This document shows positions 21,403 through 34,800 of a stretch of DNA of 64,000 nt, piece by piece; the stretch's first letter is position 1; each line of letters starts with the position of its first letter. Source of the DNA: Camellia lanceoleosa (lineage: Eukaryota; Streptophyta; Magnoliopsida; Ericales; Theaceae); contig CM045762.1 of NCBI GenBank assembly GCA_025200525.1, positions 109,156,734 to 109,220,733 of the forward strand, in the 5' to 3' direction. The translations under genes and the position numbers were made by a program. The notes below the pieces were generated by a model. The model made no database searches, was not told where the DNA came from, and worked only from the letters and a program-made list of their open reading frames with translations.

Positions 21403-22848
21403 ATTGGGTGGACCATCGAGCCGATGGCCACCACTAAGACGAAGTATCATACAGTCCTACTTGTTAGGAGGTATGAAAGAAATAAGCAAACCTTTGGTGA
21501 CTAGCTAATCAACATGACAAGAATATGAATGACCTTTTCCTGCACCTAAGTGTATGTGTCCTAGTTTTTCTAGTTGGATGGTATTTGGTGATCACAATGG
21601 AAGTTGAAGGTTCTGGATTCAATATTTACTCGATGACAAAAAATGGAGTAAAAAACATGTGTGCCTCCAATGATGAGGATTGACTGCTTTCTTGTATTTA
21701 GGGGGTTCATTTATTTATTTTTTTAAAATCTTATTTGATGTTGTTGTTCAAGTGAAAAAGCTAGGATTGATAGGAAATGGCCTAGAACCTTGGTGTCTGT
21801 TTCACTGCAGCCCCTAGTGAAAATTGCTCACACTTCTTGTAAAAAGAGCGTTATATCAAGTGGAACTAGATTACTATAGTAACTTTGTTTGGCTAGATCT
21901 TGTGACTTTCGAAGCACGCATAGAAGAATCTTTAAATTCTGTAGCTCTGCTAGCAAAATCTTACAAAGGCGCTATCTGATTAACAGTTCGATTTGTGATT
22001 AATTGACAATGACATAATAATATAACTTTTAACTGCTAAGAGTGTTCAGTATGAAAATAATCAATACACATGCATTATTTGTTCTTATTTTGTTGATCAA
22101 AAGGTTTTTAATAGGATTCAATTAGATCCAGTTAGATCCAATATAATCTTAACCTTTTTTTTTAATTATTTTATTTTATTTTATTTTATTTATTTTTCTA
22201 AGAAAATGTCATTAATAATACATCTTCTAAGGATGTTTATGGCTAATTTAAATTTCACCAATGATATTTTTGACTCTTCTTAATGGTATGTTTCATCATC
22301 TTAAGTTTGTAATTTGTGTTGCTTGTGGGATTTAGACTACTGCTTATGCCTTAATTTGAGTAGTTTTGATGGTTGGAATTTGTGGTAAGTATTTACACAA
22401 GGTATAACTTTTTCAGATCTCCCATTTTCTGATGCACTGTCTTTTTGAGTTCAAATTTATATACTGAATCTCATTTTATTGGCTTGTTCTTGCACGTGTT
22501 GTCTCCATCATATGCATCCACCTGTGATGTATGTATTCTATTTCTCCCTGTTTTTCCTGTGATTAATTGATTATATAGTTTCATTTATTATGAAAGTTGA
22601 TCTTGAGCCTATGATCTGTCATTGAGGTCTGAAAGTCACAGTGTTTTGCTGGCATGACAACGTGACATTAACCATTTTATAACCTTGCTTTGCAAAGTTC
22701 TCTATCCCTTTTCATTTTAGTGGAATGTTTATATGTCCACTTGCATGTGCACTCACAAGTGCACACTTTAACATGTACTTTTGCATGCACACAAAATTGT
22801 TGCCCGTTAATCTGGATGTTTGACTCATGTCAAATGCTCAACTTGTAG
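21403..22848. other. Non-coding DNA upstream of the first visible LETM1 exon
   Basis: I see no coding exon here. In particular the expected upstream LETM1 sequence (membrane helix and the proline-rich segment after it) is absent. The segment ends in a 3' splice site (CAACTTGTAG/GAAGC), so it is at least partly intron. AT-rich, with TTTA-type runs near 22150-22190. Confidence 0.6.
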
Positions 22849-25800
22849 GAAGCATTAAAAAGGAGGCTAAAGGCAAGAATGGAATATGCGAAATTTCTTC
22901 AGGACACTGTTAAAGAAATGGCAAAGGAAGTCCAAAACTCACGGAGTGGAGAAACTAAGAAAACAGCTGAAGATCTGGATGAGTTTTTGAACAAGGTCAT
23001 TTATGGTTTTAAGTTTTAACTGTCAACCCCTTGTATATAACGTGCCCTCTTGATATTTGTTATGATTTATATGACCTGATAAGTTTATGTAGGTTAGAAG
23101 AGGTGCTGGTGTCTCTAATGAGGAAATTTTGGGCTTTGCTAAATTGTTCAATGATGAACTTACACTGGATAATATTAGCAGGTTGAATTTTTGTTTTCAC
23201 TGCTTGTGTAGTTTATGCATCCTTGAAGTTTAGTGGATATTAATATCAGCGCTTTTATTTGCTTACTGACTGAGACTACATGACACCCCCCCTTTCTTGT
23301 TTTGGACTCTTTTGCTGCTTTCAGGCCTCGATTAGTGAATATGTGCAAGTATATGGGAATCAGTCCTTTTGGAACAGATGCTTATTTGCGATTTATGCTT
23401 CGAAAAAGACTGAAATGGTGAGATATGTCTTTTCTATGTTATGTAGCTTATGTGTGTAAAAGGTCTTGGCGAGCATTTGACAGTTAAGGTTGGGGTGGTG
23501 GATCCAGCTAGGTAAAGGCTAGAAGTCTGTTTTGATCTTGAACTTTTTGACCTGCTTGTACTCTAAACTACTGACATACTTTAAACTCTTCACCTTGATG
23601 TGCAAACCTAGAATGATGTGGTACAACAAAGATTAGATAAGCAGAAATAAAACAGGAAGGTGGGGAACGGTGTGCTAGTCAAGATGCATGGGCACAACTC
23701 TATCATGTAAATTAATTTATCCTATTGTAGTGTTATTAGTGCTTAAGTTTCTCTCTTTGACAATTATCAGATGATAAGTTTCTTTAGTATTCTTTGTCAA
23801 GAATAGTTTCGGAAAGTACACAAACCCACATACAGATGGTTTGACCTTTTGTGGGTGGACACCCCTGGGGATTACTTAATTGAACATATTAATAAAATGT
23901 TGGGTATCCTATAATTATTATTATTGTTATTTTTTTTGTTAGGATAAAGAACGATGATAGATTGATACACGCGGAAGGTGTGGAATCCCTTTCAGAAGCT
24001 GAACTTCGTGAAGATTGTAGAGAGCGAGGCATGCTTGGACTACTTTCAGTTGAAGAAATGAGGCAACAGGTTTTTTTCTTGAAACTTCACCAAAAAAAAA
24101 AAGAAAAAAAAGAAAAAAGAAAAGGAGAAAGACTAGAAGCAAAAACAATGCTCATGTGGATCCACATGTGCATTGTTTTGTTTTGTTTTGTCCTGCCAAT
24201 CAAATCTGAATAAAAGCAAAAACAATAAAAGTGTTTGAATTATGTTTACTATATAAATGATTAGTTGTAGATTGAGGAAAACATCCGAGCCCAATGTTTA
24301 ATATAGACATTATAGATTGCATATTTTTTTATTGTGTTAAATTCATTTGGGCAAACTTCACTTTATCCTTATGTGGTTTGGGCCATGTGCGGTTTACCCT
24401 CCTAACGTTTGAAAATGACCACATAACCCCCATGCGGTTTGTGGACTAAAACGCACACTAACTTCTGTTAACATAATTTGCGCATTGACCTTTCTACCCT
24501 CTTCGTCTTCCTTTCTACCCTCATCTTCATCACCTATTTCCAAACACACCTTCTGTCTTCCTTTTTTGTTCTTTCTCTTCTCCTTTTCTCTTCTTCTTAG
24601 CACCTCCATTGCTTGCAGCCTTTCCCCATGATCAACCCACTCCCACTACATAATCACTTCACCACCCAATGACCCCACCCCACCCTCTCTTATTTTTCTT
24701 CTTCTTCTTCTAGAGGTGCTGCTGCTGCTTTGTGGGTCTGCCATCTGTAACCACTCTCTCTCCTTTCTTTCTCCTTTATTTTAGTAACCCACTTTTCTCA
24801 GCCACAGTAGTCTACTCTTGCTGCATATAATCACAAAAAAGGTATGGATTTGTGACTGTTCCCCCACATTCTTCGTTGGCTGCATGAAGTGAGAATCTGA
24901 TTCTTCATTTTCAATGGGCTTTAAAGATGGGTTTTGTGGGTTTCATTTTCAATTGGGTTTCATGTTTTATGATTTTTTTAGTTTCTGAGTTTGAACATCA
25001 ATTCAAATTAGCCAAAATTTGAGTTTTATGCTCCATGTTAGTCCAAGACAAAGGTGTTTGAAAAGAAGTTCCCTGTGGATTTGAAGAAGATAACTTAAAT
25101 GTTTATTTTACAGTTATTTTTTTAAGTTATTACTATTATTATTATTTTTCACTGGAATGATTTGTTACTATATATCCATACATATAAGAACCGCTTAACT
25201 GCTTGAGGTTCATCTTTTCTTTCCGATTTTGCTCTTTCATTTTGAATAATTTACTAATGGTGGCCTATATGTTGAGTGAAGGGTTTTTCGTAATTATGCA
25301 AACATTCTTAGTCAATGATGCAATAGGTTTTTTCTTAATTATGCAAACATTCTTGGTCAATTACGAAACAGGTTTTTTCATAATTACGTAAATATTCTTG
25401 GTCAATTATGAAACATAAATATTTTAGTTTTTAACAAATTACAAATACACCCATAAGGTTTGTTTAAAATGTGAATCGGTCCTCTAATACTAGAAATTAC
25501 AACTATAGTTTGTTATAAATTTTAATTTAACACAATATTCAAGGGAAAAAAAAAAACTTTTCTCCTATGTAATAATTAATTATTAAAATTGTTTATTGAA
25601 AAATATTGCTTATATCAATAAAAGCTGTTAATTGACGTAATGATTTATTTATTAACGAAATGGTTAACCAAAAAATGATCAGTGCTTGAGGTTTGTTTAA
25701 AAACTGTTATTTATTTATTTGTTATGAATTCAAAAGAAATGTTAGAAGACTCATAAATTCACCCAAAATGATATGGTAATAGAATTGGAGTCTACATCAT

Positions 25801-28800
25801 TGGGTGTATAACAAATCGAAAAATGATATATATCATATCACATAATTCTATCATATATCTAATGATTTATTCTATTCAATTTCATAGAATAATATTTTAA
25901 TTTAAAAAAAATTATCAAAATACAAAACTTAAATATACTGTAGCATGGGCCTTTTTAAACTAGTATGTATATTTATTAAAGTTTTTTGTTTTTGTTTTTT
26001 TGGAAGACAAAAGAGGAAGAAGAATGGCATGCTTTTGTCACTTTAAAGATGTGCAAGGGGTATTTTGGAAAATATAGCTTACTCTCTTCATGGCCGTGTG
26101 AACCATATAGCAAGTTAAATTGGATGGAAAAGTGGATGGTGCACTTTGGTCCACAAACTGCATGGGAGTTATGTAGTCATTTCCAAACCTTAGTGGGTAA
26201 ACCGTACATGACCCAAATCACAAGGGGGTAAAGTGAAGTTTGCCCAATTCATTTTACTCCCTTGTGGTTTGGGGTTAGGGCACTTTACCTCCCTATGGTT
26301 CAAATATAATAAGAAATCTCCCATGTATTTTTGAACTAAAGTGCTACCGTTAGTTTTTCCATCCAAATTAATAGAATGTGTATTACACACACCATTTTTG
26401 AGAATGGGTTTTGTTTTCTGAAAAATTAAATGAAATTAATACAATAAAAGGACAATTACCCTCATTTTCTCCAAACCTAAAATTAGATTAATATGTTAAT
26501 TAAATTATAATTAAGAATTTATCCAAAATATAAAATATAATTAAGAATTTATTTAAAATATAATTAAATAAAATATAAAATAAACAATAATTAAGAATTG
26601 ATCTTAAATGTAATTAAATTAAAATTAGATTAAAAAGTTGGTAATTACAATAAGTAGTTAAATATTTAAGATTAATTGTGATCTAAAATATAATTAAATT
26701 AAAATTAGAATAAAAATTTAAGAATTACAATAAATAATTAAGAATTTATAATTAATTGTGATTTGATTAAATTAATATTAGACATTACAAATTATGTGTA
26801 TGAGAGAAAAGAGAGAGAAATAACAAAAAATTATAGGGCTTGAGGGTATTATAGTCATTTCACATCTCTAGTTAATGGTGTTGAGGATTGCATTTTAGTC
26901 TAAAACCATGTGTGAGGCATACGGCTATTTTTAGAAGACAGGGGAGTAAAGTGCTATCAAGCCATACCACAAAGAGGTAAAATGAATTTTACCCATTTTT
27001 ATTTGTAGATAAAATGAAGGGAAGCTGTTTGAGATGGTGGACGTAGGAATTGTTGACCAGTTAATGCACCTAAGGATGTGTGGTTTGATCCATGTGGAAG
27101 GTGGTCAAAGAAATAAGAAAAGACTAAGGAGAACATGCAATGAGGTGATATGAAATGACATGGTTAATTTAAACTTTAACTGAGTATATGACCTTGAATA
27201 GATTCAGTTGGATGAAATGATTCCCTGTAGCTGACCAAGTAATTGAGATAAAGGCTTTGTTCAATCGAGTTGTATCAATGGCTTTGTTAATGTTTGTGAC
27301 CTACTGTTGTATAAGTAGCTTGTGAAGTACACTTGTACCACCCTATCTAGTTATGGAATACTAACTTCTTAGAGGAAGGTTTCATGTCTCCCATTCCATT
27401 GGGACGTACGTGTGTGTTTTCATGTCTGCTTTTTTCATATTAATTTCTTAAGCTAGAGACATTATGACACGTGTGTCCGTCTTGGGGACATTTCATATTA
27501 TTAATAATTTTGAGACGTTTTAAGTGAGGGGTCAAAACTCAAAACTCGTGTTACCAAAATATGCTAATAAACTAAGGGATATGCTACCATGTGCGCCCCA
27601 AAAATGGTGCATATGGTATGCATCTTATAACTTTTTACTATAAAATGTATAATTTTTTGCTCATCACAAAAATTATCGAAGTAGAACTTTGCCATTCATA
27701 ACTTTAGGGTTGCACACCATAACTTTGCCATTCATAACTTTCACCACAATTATCATAACTTCCATAAAAATAATTCGTAACTTTCACCACAAAAATTTGT
27801 AACTTTTCTTATGATGTGCACCTTTTTAAGGGTGCATGATGTGGTCGTTTACACACCAAAATATTCTATTTATAACCAAGTAATAACTACTACTCCGAAG
27901 TGTAGCGGTTAAGATTAGGTGTTGATCCTCAGGGACTAATTGAGTTGTGTTGATTCAAAAATAATAATTAAAGTAATTTGAAGAGTTTGATTTTGAAAAT
28001 AATAAAACTAAAATTAATAAAACATAAAATAAATAAAATAAAATAAAATAAGAAATATCTTAGGATTTTGAATCCACAACTGACCTTATAAGCAGGGGTT
28101 ACTGTATCTAGTCTTTAGAAAGTCATTAATTTGGATATTGTGATGTAAGTTGATCAGAAATATATCATCAAAAAGACTTATATATTAAAACCAAAAAGAC
28201 ATGAATCATTTTCGCTTAGGATGAACCTTCACCACTAAACTAAACTAAACTAAATTATTATGAATGCACGATCCATTTTATTAGGTAGGACTCGTCGTTT
28301 AACAATTTTAATATACAATAGTGAAAATAATTGTATAATATGATTTGAATAAAACATTTATTGCACAAAAAGATTTGAAAGTTATATAATTTATCCAAAT
28401 CAAATCATAACTAAAAATACTAAATACAATAAAACCCCAATTACTTGGTCAGTGTTTCATCTTAACCCTAAGATAAGGAAGTTAGTTCGTCATACCCATA
28501 TAACTACCACTCTTTAATATGTACAAACTAAACTCTTCCACTTTTCCTTTCTTTCTATTTTTCTTTCTTTTCTCCTTCTCCCTTCAGAGCCTTGGCCGAA
28601 GCCCCTCGCTGGCCTCTCCTCGCCTGCCTCTTCATTCCTCTTCTTCTTCTTTTATAGAAGAAATATCTGGAGAAGAAAACAAATATAGTAATATAAATAA
28701 TAATATAATATGATATATATAATGTAATATATAAAATATCTAAAATGTATTATTTACACTAATTTATGTACAAACAACTAAAATATGTACAAACACACAA

Positions 28801-31800
28801 TCACACAAAACTATAAAATAATACAAATTAGTGGACTAATAAAATGTATTTTAGCGGGCCAAATGTGTAACATTTAGGCTCCGATTAGTGCACATTGTAC
28901 CAATTCCCATAAAGGAAACCAAACTAAACTAAACTTTGAATCCCAATCAAGTGGGGTTGTCTATATAAATCTTTTCTCGCTATTTCACTCTGTAAATGGC
29001 TATATGCTTGGTTAAAGTAAATAAATTCATATTTTTTTACTATCACATCCTATGTCAATTTAGGCCATGTTTGATTGTCTAGAGATAAAATGGAAGATAT
29101 AATATTACTTGGAGTTTACAGTAGCATATGTAATGACATAAGATATCCCACCATTCATGTTTGTTGATTTAGGATATGAATCCATGTTTGCTTTACAAAA
29201 GAGATTGTAGGATATATACAAGTAATTTTCCGATTTTCAATCATAGCATACATTAATGCCCATCTTACCCCTTTGCCTCATCAATGGTCAGCAACTCTTG
29301 AAATAGAGTTGTTACAAATCATGTGGAGATAATGGACAAACCAAAAATGCAAATTACAATATATATACATTAATTCCAACCTGTTAAAAAAAATAATAAT
29401 AAAAATAAAAAATTAATCACCACACACAAAATCATTTGAAGTAAGTTTTTTATTGTCATTGTTTATGTAAAAATAGAAAATAAAATAATTTTTTTTTAAC
29501 AGAAATCTGATTGTTTTCTATTTGTTTTTTTTTTTTTTTTAATGACCTTGACCATAAACTAAAATCAGATTTTTGTTTTCCAGATTTTTTATTTTAACAT
29601 AACCTTCAATATAAAAATAAAATTTGATTTTACAAAAATCTGATTTTTATTTGTTTTAGAAAATCTGATTGTTTTCCATTTATTTCAAATAAAGAATATA
29701 CAAAACAATAAAGATCTAAAAAACAAAGAAAAAACAACTCTGAGCACGAAAGGGTTAATCAGTTTAGCTACAAGAAAATCGATGGAAGGATGCTCCAGAT
29801 CAAGAACATACGTGGAAAACCCTAAAATAAAAAAAATAAAAGAATCATCGGAAGGTGTTTTTTTGTTGTCGGTGACAAAAATCCGGAACTGGATAGTCGT
29901 AGATCTGGACTATTGCATTACCTTTGTTCTTCACTCTCTCTGGATGATATTTCTTCTCAAATGGCAGATAGGATTTGTTGGTTCGCTCTAATATATATAA
30001 TAGAGGAAGGGGTATATGATATGTCTTTTCTATTCTATACCATCTCACTAGAGATTATATAACTGGGAGAGGGTGTAGTATTGTATATCCATTCGTATAT
30101 CATATCTGGTTTAAAAAAATTTGCAAACAAGTGATAAGTGGGGCCACAAGATAATATCCCCAATCCTACCATTTATCTCCCGCCATTGAACAAGGCCTTA
30201 GGTCTTTTCCTTCCCTTAACATTTCCATTTATGGATCATATAACTCTTCCTTACTGTTATGTCTTCTTTTCTTTGTTATATATGACTAAACTATCTTGAC
30301 TTGTTCTCTCAACTTACTTTCAATTAGTACTATCATAACCATTTCACGAATATATTCATTTATAATTGCAAAATTCTATTCATACAAAAAATCACATTCA
30401 TGAAATTCCTATAGCCCATACCTAGTTGTCATTGGAAGAGTTCATGTAACGTAGATGGTAACAAGAATCACATTTTTACTTCAAGAAAAGTGAAAGAGTC
30501 ATCCTTTAAAAGAAAAGACTTGCATAGGTTTTAATAGGTCTAGAGGAGGGGAGGATGAGATTAGATGGCCTGTTTCCAGAACCAGGAGGTTTGAGAAGGT
30601 CAAACCTGTCATAGGGCACCGATTATGCATCAGATCTTGTTTCCTTGGAAAGGGATTTGGAAAGTGAAAGTCTCTTCAAGGTTGCTTTGATTAGGTGGGG
30701 AGGCATCAGCCACAGCACAGAGGGTTCCCCTTGAAACATTATTAACTGACCAGTCAAGTTGATCCAATGCCATGTGGGTTGCACCTTTCAGGACTCCATA
30801 CGAAACAGAAAAGTGTTTTCTTTGACCCATGGAATAAATAAATAAAAATCATAATAACAGATAGATTTCTATTATAGTATATGCCCCTTCATTTACACAA
30901 CGGCAACTAATAGAACAATTGAACATACAAACACAGGCAGACTGACACATTTATAAGCCAAAAATAGAACCATGATTCATTTTTTAAGTCTCATCTAACG
31001 AATCTATAATGTTTGGAAAATGAATCTGAACAAATGTCATTTACATTGTTACATTATGTGTACTGGCCAGATGCTTTATTATAGCAGTGATTTGTATGAC
31101 TGTAACAAGGAAACCTGAGTTGGGCACTTTGGGCAGTGTAATCACCCAATTTCCAATGGCCGCATGCTACATGCGGCAAGTGTTGGGAGCGTGTGGGAAG
31201 TGTCAGCTAACTGTCCAAACTATGAAATCTGCTAACAGATTGTGGACACATTCCAGAAATGTTTAACAGATTCGTAGGTGCATCCAAAAGGTGCCAGTGT
31301 TCAACATGGTTAGACAGCTTCTCTATAGAAGTAATTGTACTTCTTAGATACATGGAGTAAAATTGGGTATTTTTTGATGGTTTTGTGCGAAGAACAAATT
31401 GTTAGGTTTGTTATTTAGTTGGATGCATGGAGGGGTAAATAATATAGGGGACAAATTCTATATACATCTGGTATAAATTGGTCCCGCTCCCCGGAGGGCA
31501 GAGGCACTTGTGTAATAGAATTTATCTTTTCTTACTGGAAAATCAACTCAAGCCAACATTTAGATAGAAAGAATAACTCAAGATAGCTTTTACCAGAGTT
31601 TTTTGTTGTTGATAAGTAGAACACAGTTACTTGAGATCAGCAACATGAATGTCTCACACCCCCCACCCCCCACCCCCCAACATGCACACACTTCATTTTT
31701 CATTTTGCTGTTCAGCCTCATCTACAGATTTTGATAACTTGGCATATATGGTACAGAAGTTTAATGTAAATGTATGCTTCTTTCTGTAGCTCCGTGATTG

Positions 31801-34800
31801 GTTGGATTTATCTCTCAATCACTCTGTACCATCTTCACTTTTGATCCTCTCCAGGTATTTTAAAGGCTCAATTATTTTTCTTCACTGTTTCTAAAATTCG
31901 AAATTGGAAGCCTCAACATTTTGTGTTTTATCTTTGTTTTGGATTACAACTGACTTGTTATTTGGTTTAATACTACACACAGAGCATTCACTGTTTCTGG
32001 AAAGTTGAGGCCAGAGGAAGCTGTTCGGGCTACATTGTCTTCACTCCCAGATGAGGTTGTGGATACTGTTGGTGTCACAGCCTTGCCATCTGAAGATTCT
32101 GTTTCAGAGAGGAGGAGGAAATTGGAGTTCCTTGAAATGCAGGAAGAACTCATCAAGGTCAATAATCTCATGGTTTATATTATTGCCAAATTAATGGCTC
32201 TTTGACTTTCAACTAATCACACTTTTTAAGAGCAATATGACATGACAATTCTAGTATTGATGTGAGCTAGTCTTGATGTGTTTAATTTGGTTCTTGTCAT
32301 GGGAACTTGAACCCTAAAACAGAAAATGATAAAGAAAATGTTCAATACATTCAATACCTCGGATAGAATGTGGATTTGGTAGGAAAAGAGGTTAATGCGT
32401 TGAGCTCAAGGTGCATGTCTTCACTCAGAAGGCTTGATCTGAAGCCTCATGGGAAATCTTGTGCACCTCAATGCAGTTTTGATCTTCACATAGAGTACCT
32501 CACTTCATTTACTCAATGGTTCTAACTTAACTGATTGCAGGATGAGGAAGAGAAAGAGGAAGAGGAGCAAGCCAAGATTAAGGAATCTGTTGTGGATCAA
32601 GAGGATGTTGCTTTGAAAGAGATGACTATTCCAACGGTCAGAGAAGCACAAGAACAAGCTAGAGCAAGAACTCTGGAAAAACAAGAGCGGCTTTGTGAAC
32701 TCAGTTGTGCTTTGGCTGTTCTGGCTTCTGCTTCTGTAAGCACTAAATGTTTAATATATTACATTGTTGAGCTCCTTCTGAGAATATGTATATATATTTT
32801 AAATTTTCTTTGTCTGCGCTATTATTGATTTCCTTGTGCTGCTAACCATGCAGTCTGTCAGTAGAGAGCGGGAAGAGTTCCTGAGGCTAGTAAATAAGGA
32901 GGTACATCTGAATCATGGACATAATTAATTACTTTTTTACAGAGTTTGTTTTTTATCTGTATCTTTGTGCCATATATTGGCTTGATACTAGCATGCCTTT
33001 CGCGGACAGATTCTCTATGATATCAACCCTCCTGTCCCACCACAGAAAATAAAAAATAAATAAATAAAAAAAAAAGAAAAAGAAGAGAAAAAAGAAAACA
33101 AAAATGGCATGCATGATATAACATGTAACGGTACAAATTTTATTTTATTTTTCTTAATATGTGCAGAATTCTAAGTTAATGTTTTTCTTGTACATATGGA
33201 GAACAGAACATCCCTATCTTCTGTCAATTGATGCTTTTGTATCTCTCATGTGGTTTCTTGCGTAGTTCAGACTTGCTAATGGCATTGACTAGTTCTTGTT
33301 TGCACTGTGTCTAACCAGACTTCACTTTTATTGCAATGCTGCTTTATAATTATGGCCTTTTAGAAGGTGTGTTCGGACTTTGTTATGAGAGTAAGGGATG
33401 TTTGGACTACTCATTCTGGTTGCCTGGATTTCCTTAAGAAAACACATGTTCAAAAAATGAGTATTATTGAAATGAGAATGTTGCGATGAATCTGTGGTGT
33501 TATATAACCAAATCAAGCCTTAAGTCCCATCAAATGGGATCAGTTACATGAATCTTTCGTCTCCACTCGACTCTATCAAAGACCATTTAGTTAGTCAAAT
33601 TAAATAGATTCATATATCTATTTACTATACTAATCCACATCAATCTAGGTCTGCCCCTTCTCCCAACACTTCCATCTACTGTCATTTTATTCCATCTCTT
33701 CACTACTGCATCTGTTGGTCTCCGTTGTATATGGCCAAGCCATTTCAATCTATTCTCTCTCAGCTTATCTTCTATCGGTGCTACTCTTACCCATTCACGA
33801 ATAGACTCATTTCTAACTTTGTCTTTTCTAATCTTGATACGCATCCATCTTAGCAATACTCATCTTATCTACATGTTATTTTTTAGTTGTCCAATATTCC
33901 GTTCCATACAATATCGTTGGTCTAATAGCCGTTGTATAGAACTTTTCTTGTAGTCTGGTGGGTATTCTTTAATCGCACAATATCTCAGACGTACTCCTCC
34001 ACTTAAGCCACCCATCCTTAAGTTTATGGACCGCATCTGCTCCAATCTCCCTAGCCGTTGTGATAATCGATCCTAACGAAAATGTTCACTCTTAAGTAGT
34101 TATTGGTTCTCAATCTTCACTTCTCCTTTGTTTATATTGTTACTATTACTAAAATTATATGAAAAAACGAATCCATTAAAATGGTGAGAAGTGGCAATAA
34201 TTGATGACAAGATGAAGGTAAACTGCTTGAGATGGTATGACCATGTGCATCATAGACCAATTAACGCACATGTAAGGAGTGATTTGATCCATGTCGAGAG
34301 TGATAAAAGAAATAGAGGTGATGGGAAGGAAATGACTATCTTAAACTTAGGTTACTTAACTGAGACTGCGAATAAAACCATATGGAGGAAATTGATCAAT
34401 GTAACCTAACCTAATAAGTGGGACAAGCTTTTGCTGAGTTTGGGTTATTTTGACTTTCTGAATGGTTATCATTTTAAAATATTTGTTTTTTTTGTTGTTG
34501 TTGTGCGTGCGTGCTTGTGTGTGCGCACGATACTTGTATGCTATTAATAGGGTAACTGTGGACATTCTACATAGCAAATGTCAAATGATGCTATGTTCTA
34601 TTATCAGTATTATTATTACTTTTTCTGTTGCAACTCGTATGGCATCCTCCTGATAATCTACTCATGTTAGATAGCTCTGATATTTTCAGATAGAACTCTA
34701 CAATAGCATGGTAGAGAAAGAGGGTACAGATGGTGAAGAAGATGCCATGAAGGCGTATAGAGCCGCACACGAGGAAAGTGACCAGGCTTCTGACGTGACT

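Larger units (their letters stand above)
24334..26994. mobile_element. Mutator-like nonautonomous element B, interrupted
   Basis: The right end reads AGGTAAAATGAATTTTACCC; its inverse complement GGGTAAAATTCATTTTACC matches the left side reading GTGTTAAATTCATTT, which continues TTACTCCCTTGTGG after element A. Inverted ends extend over about 60 bp (...CACTTTACCTCCC against CACTTTACTCCCC). Flanks TTTTTTATT (24325-24333) and ATTTTTATT (26995-27003) agree at eight of nine bases. Without element A it is about 755 bp, AT-rich and noncoding. Confidence 0.65.
24070..31789 (+). other. 7.7-kb LETM1 intron filled with transposons
   Basis: Between MRQQ and LRDW codons, spliced as CAACAG/GTTTTT and TCTGTAG/CTCCG. 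Other introns in the window are 80-1,790 bp. It contains two nested Mutator-like elements (24334-26994), RTE LINE fragments (27005, 28918-30480), a Harbinger-type element (29063-30197), an L1 fragment (about 30590) and several AT-rich runs. Confidence 0.9.

Noticed and set aside
24394..24609. Open frame in the LETM1 intron, minus strand
   Set aside because: It lies in the inverted repeat of a Mutator-like element and an adjacent pyrimidine-rich segment; no domain and no counterpart in the other repeat copy.
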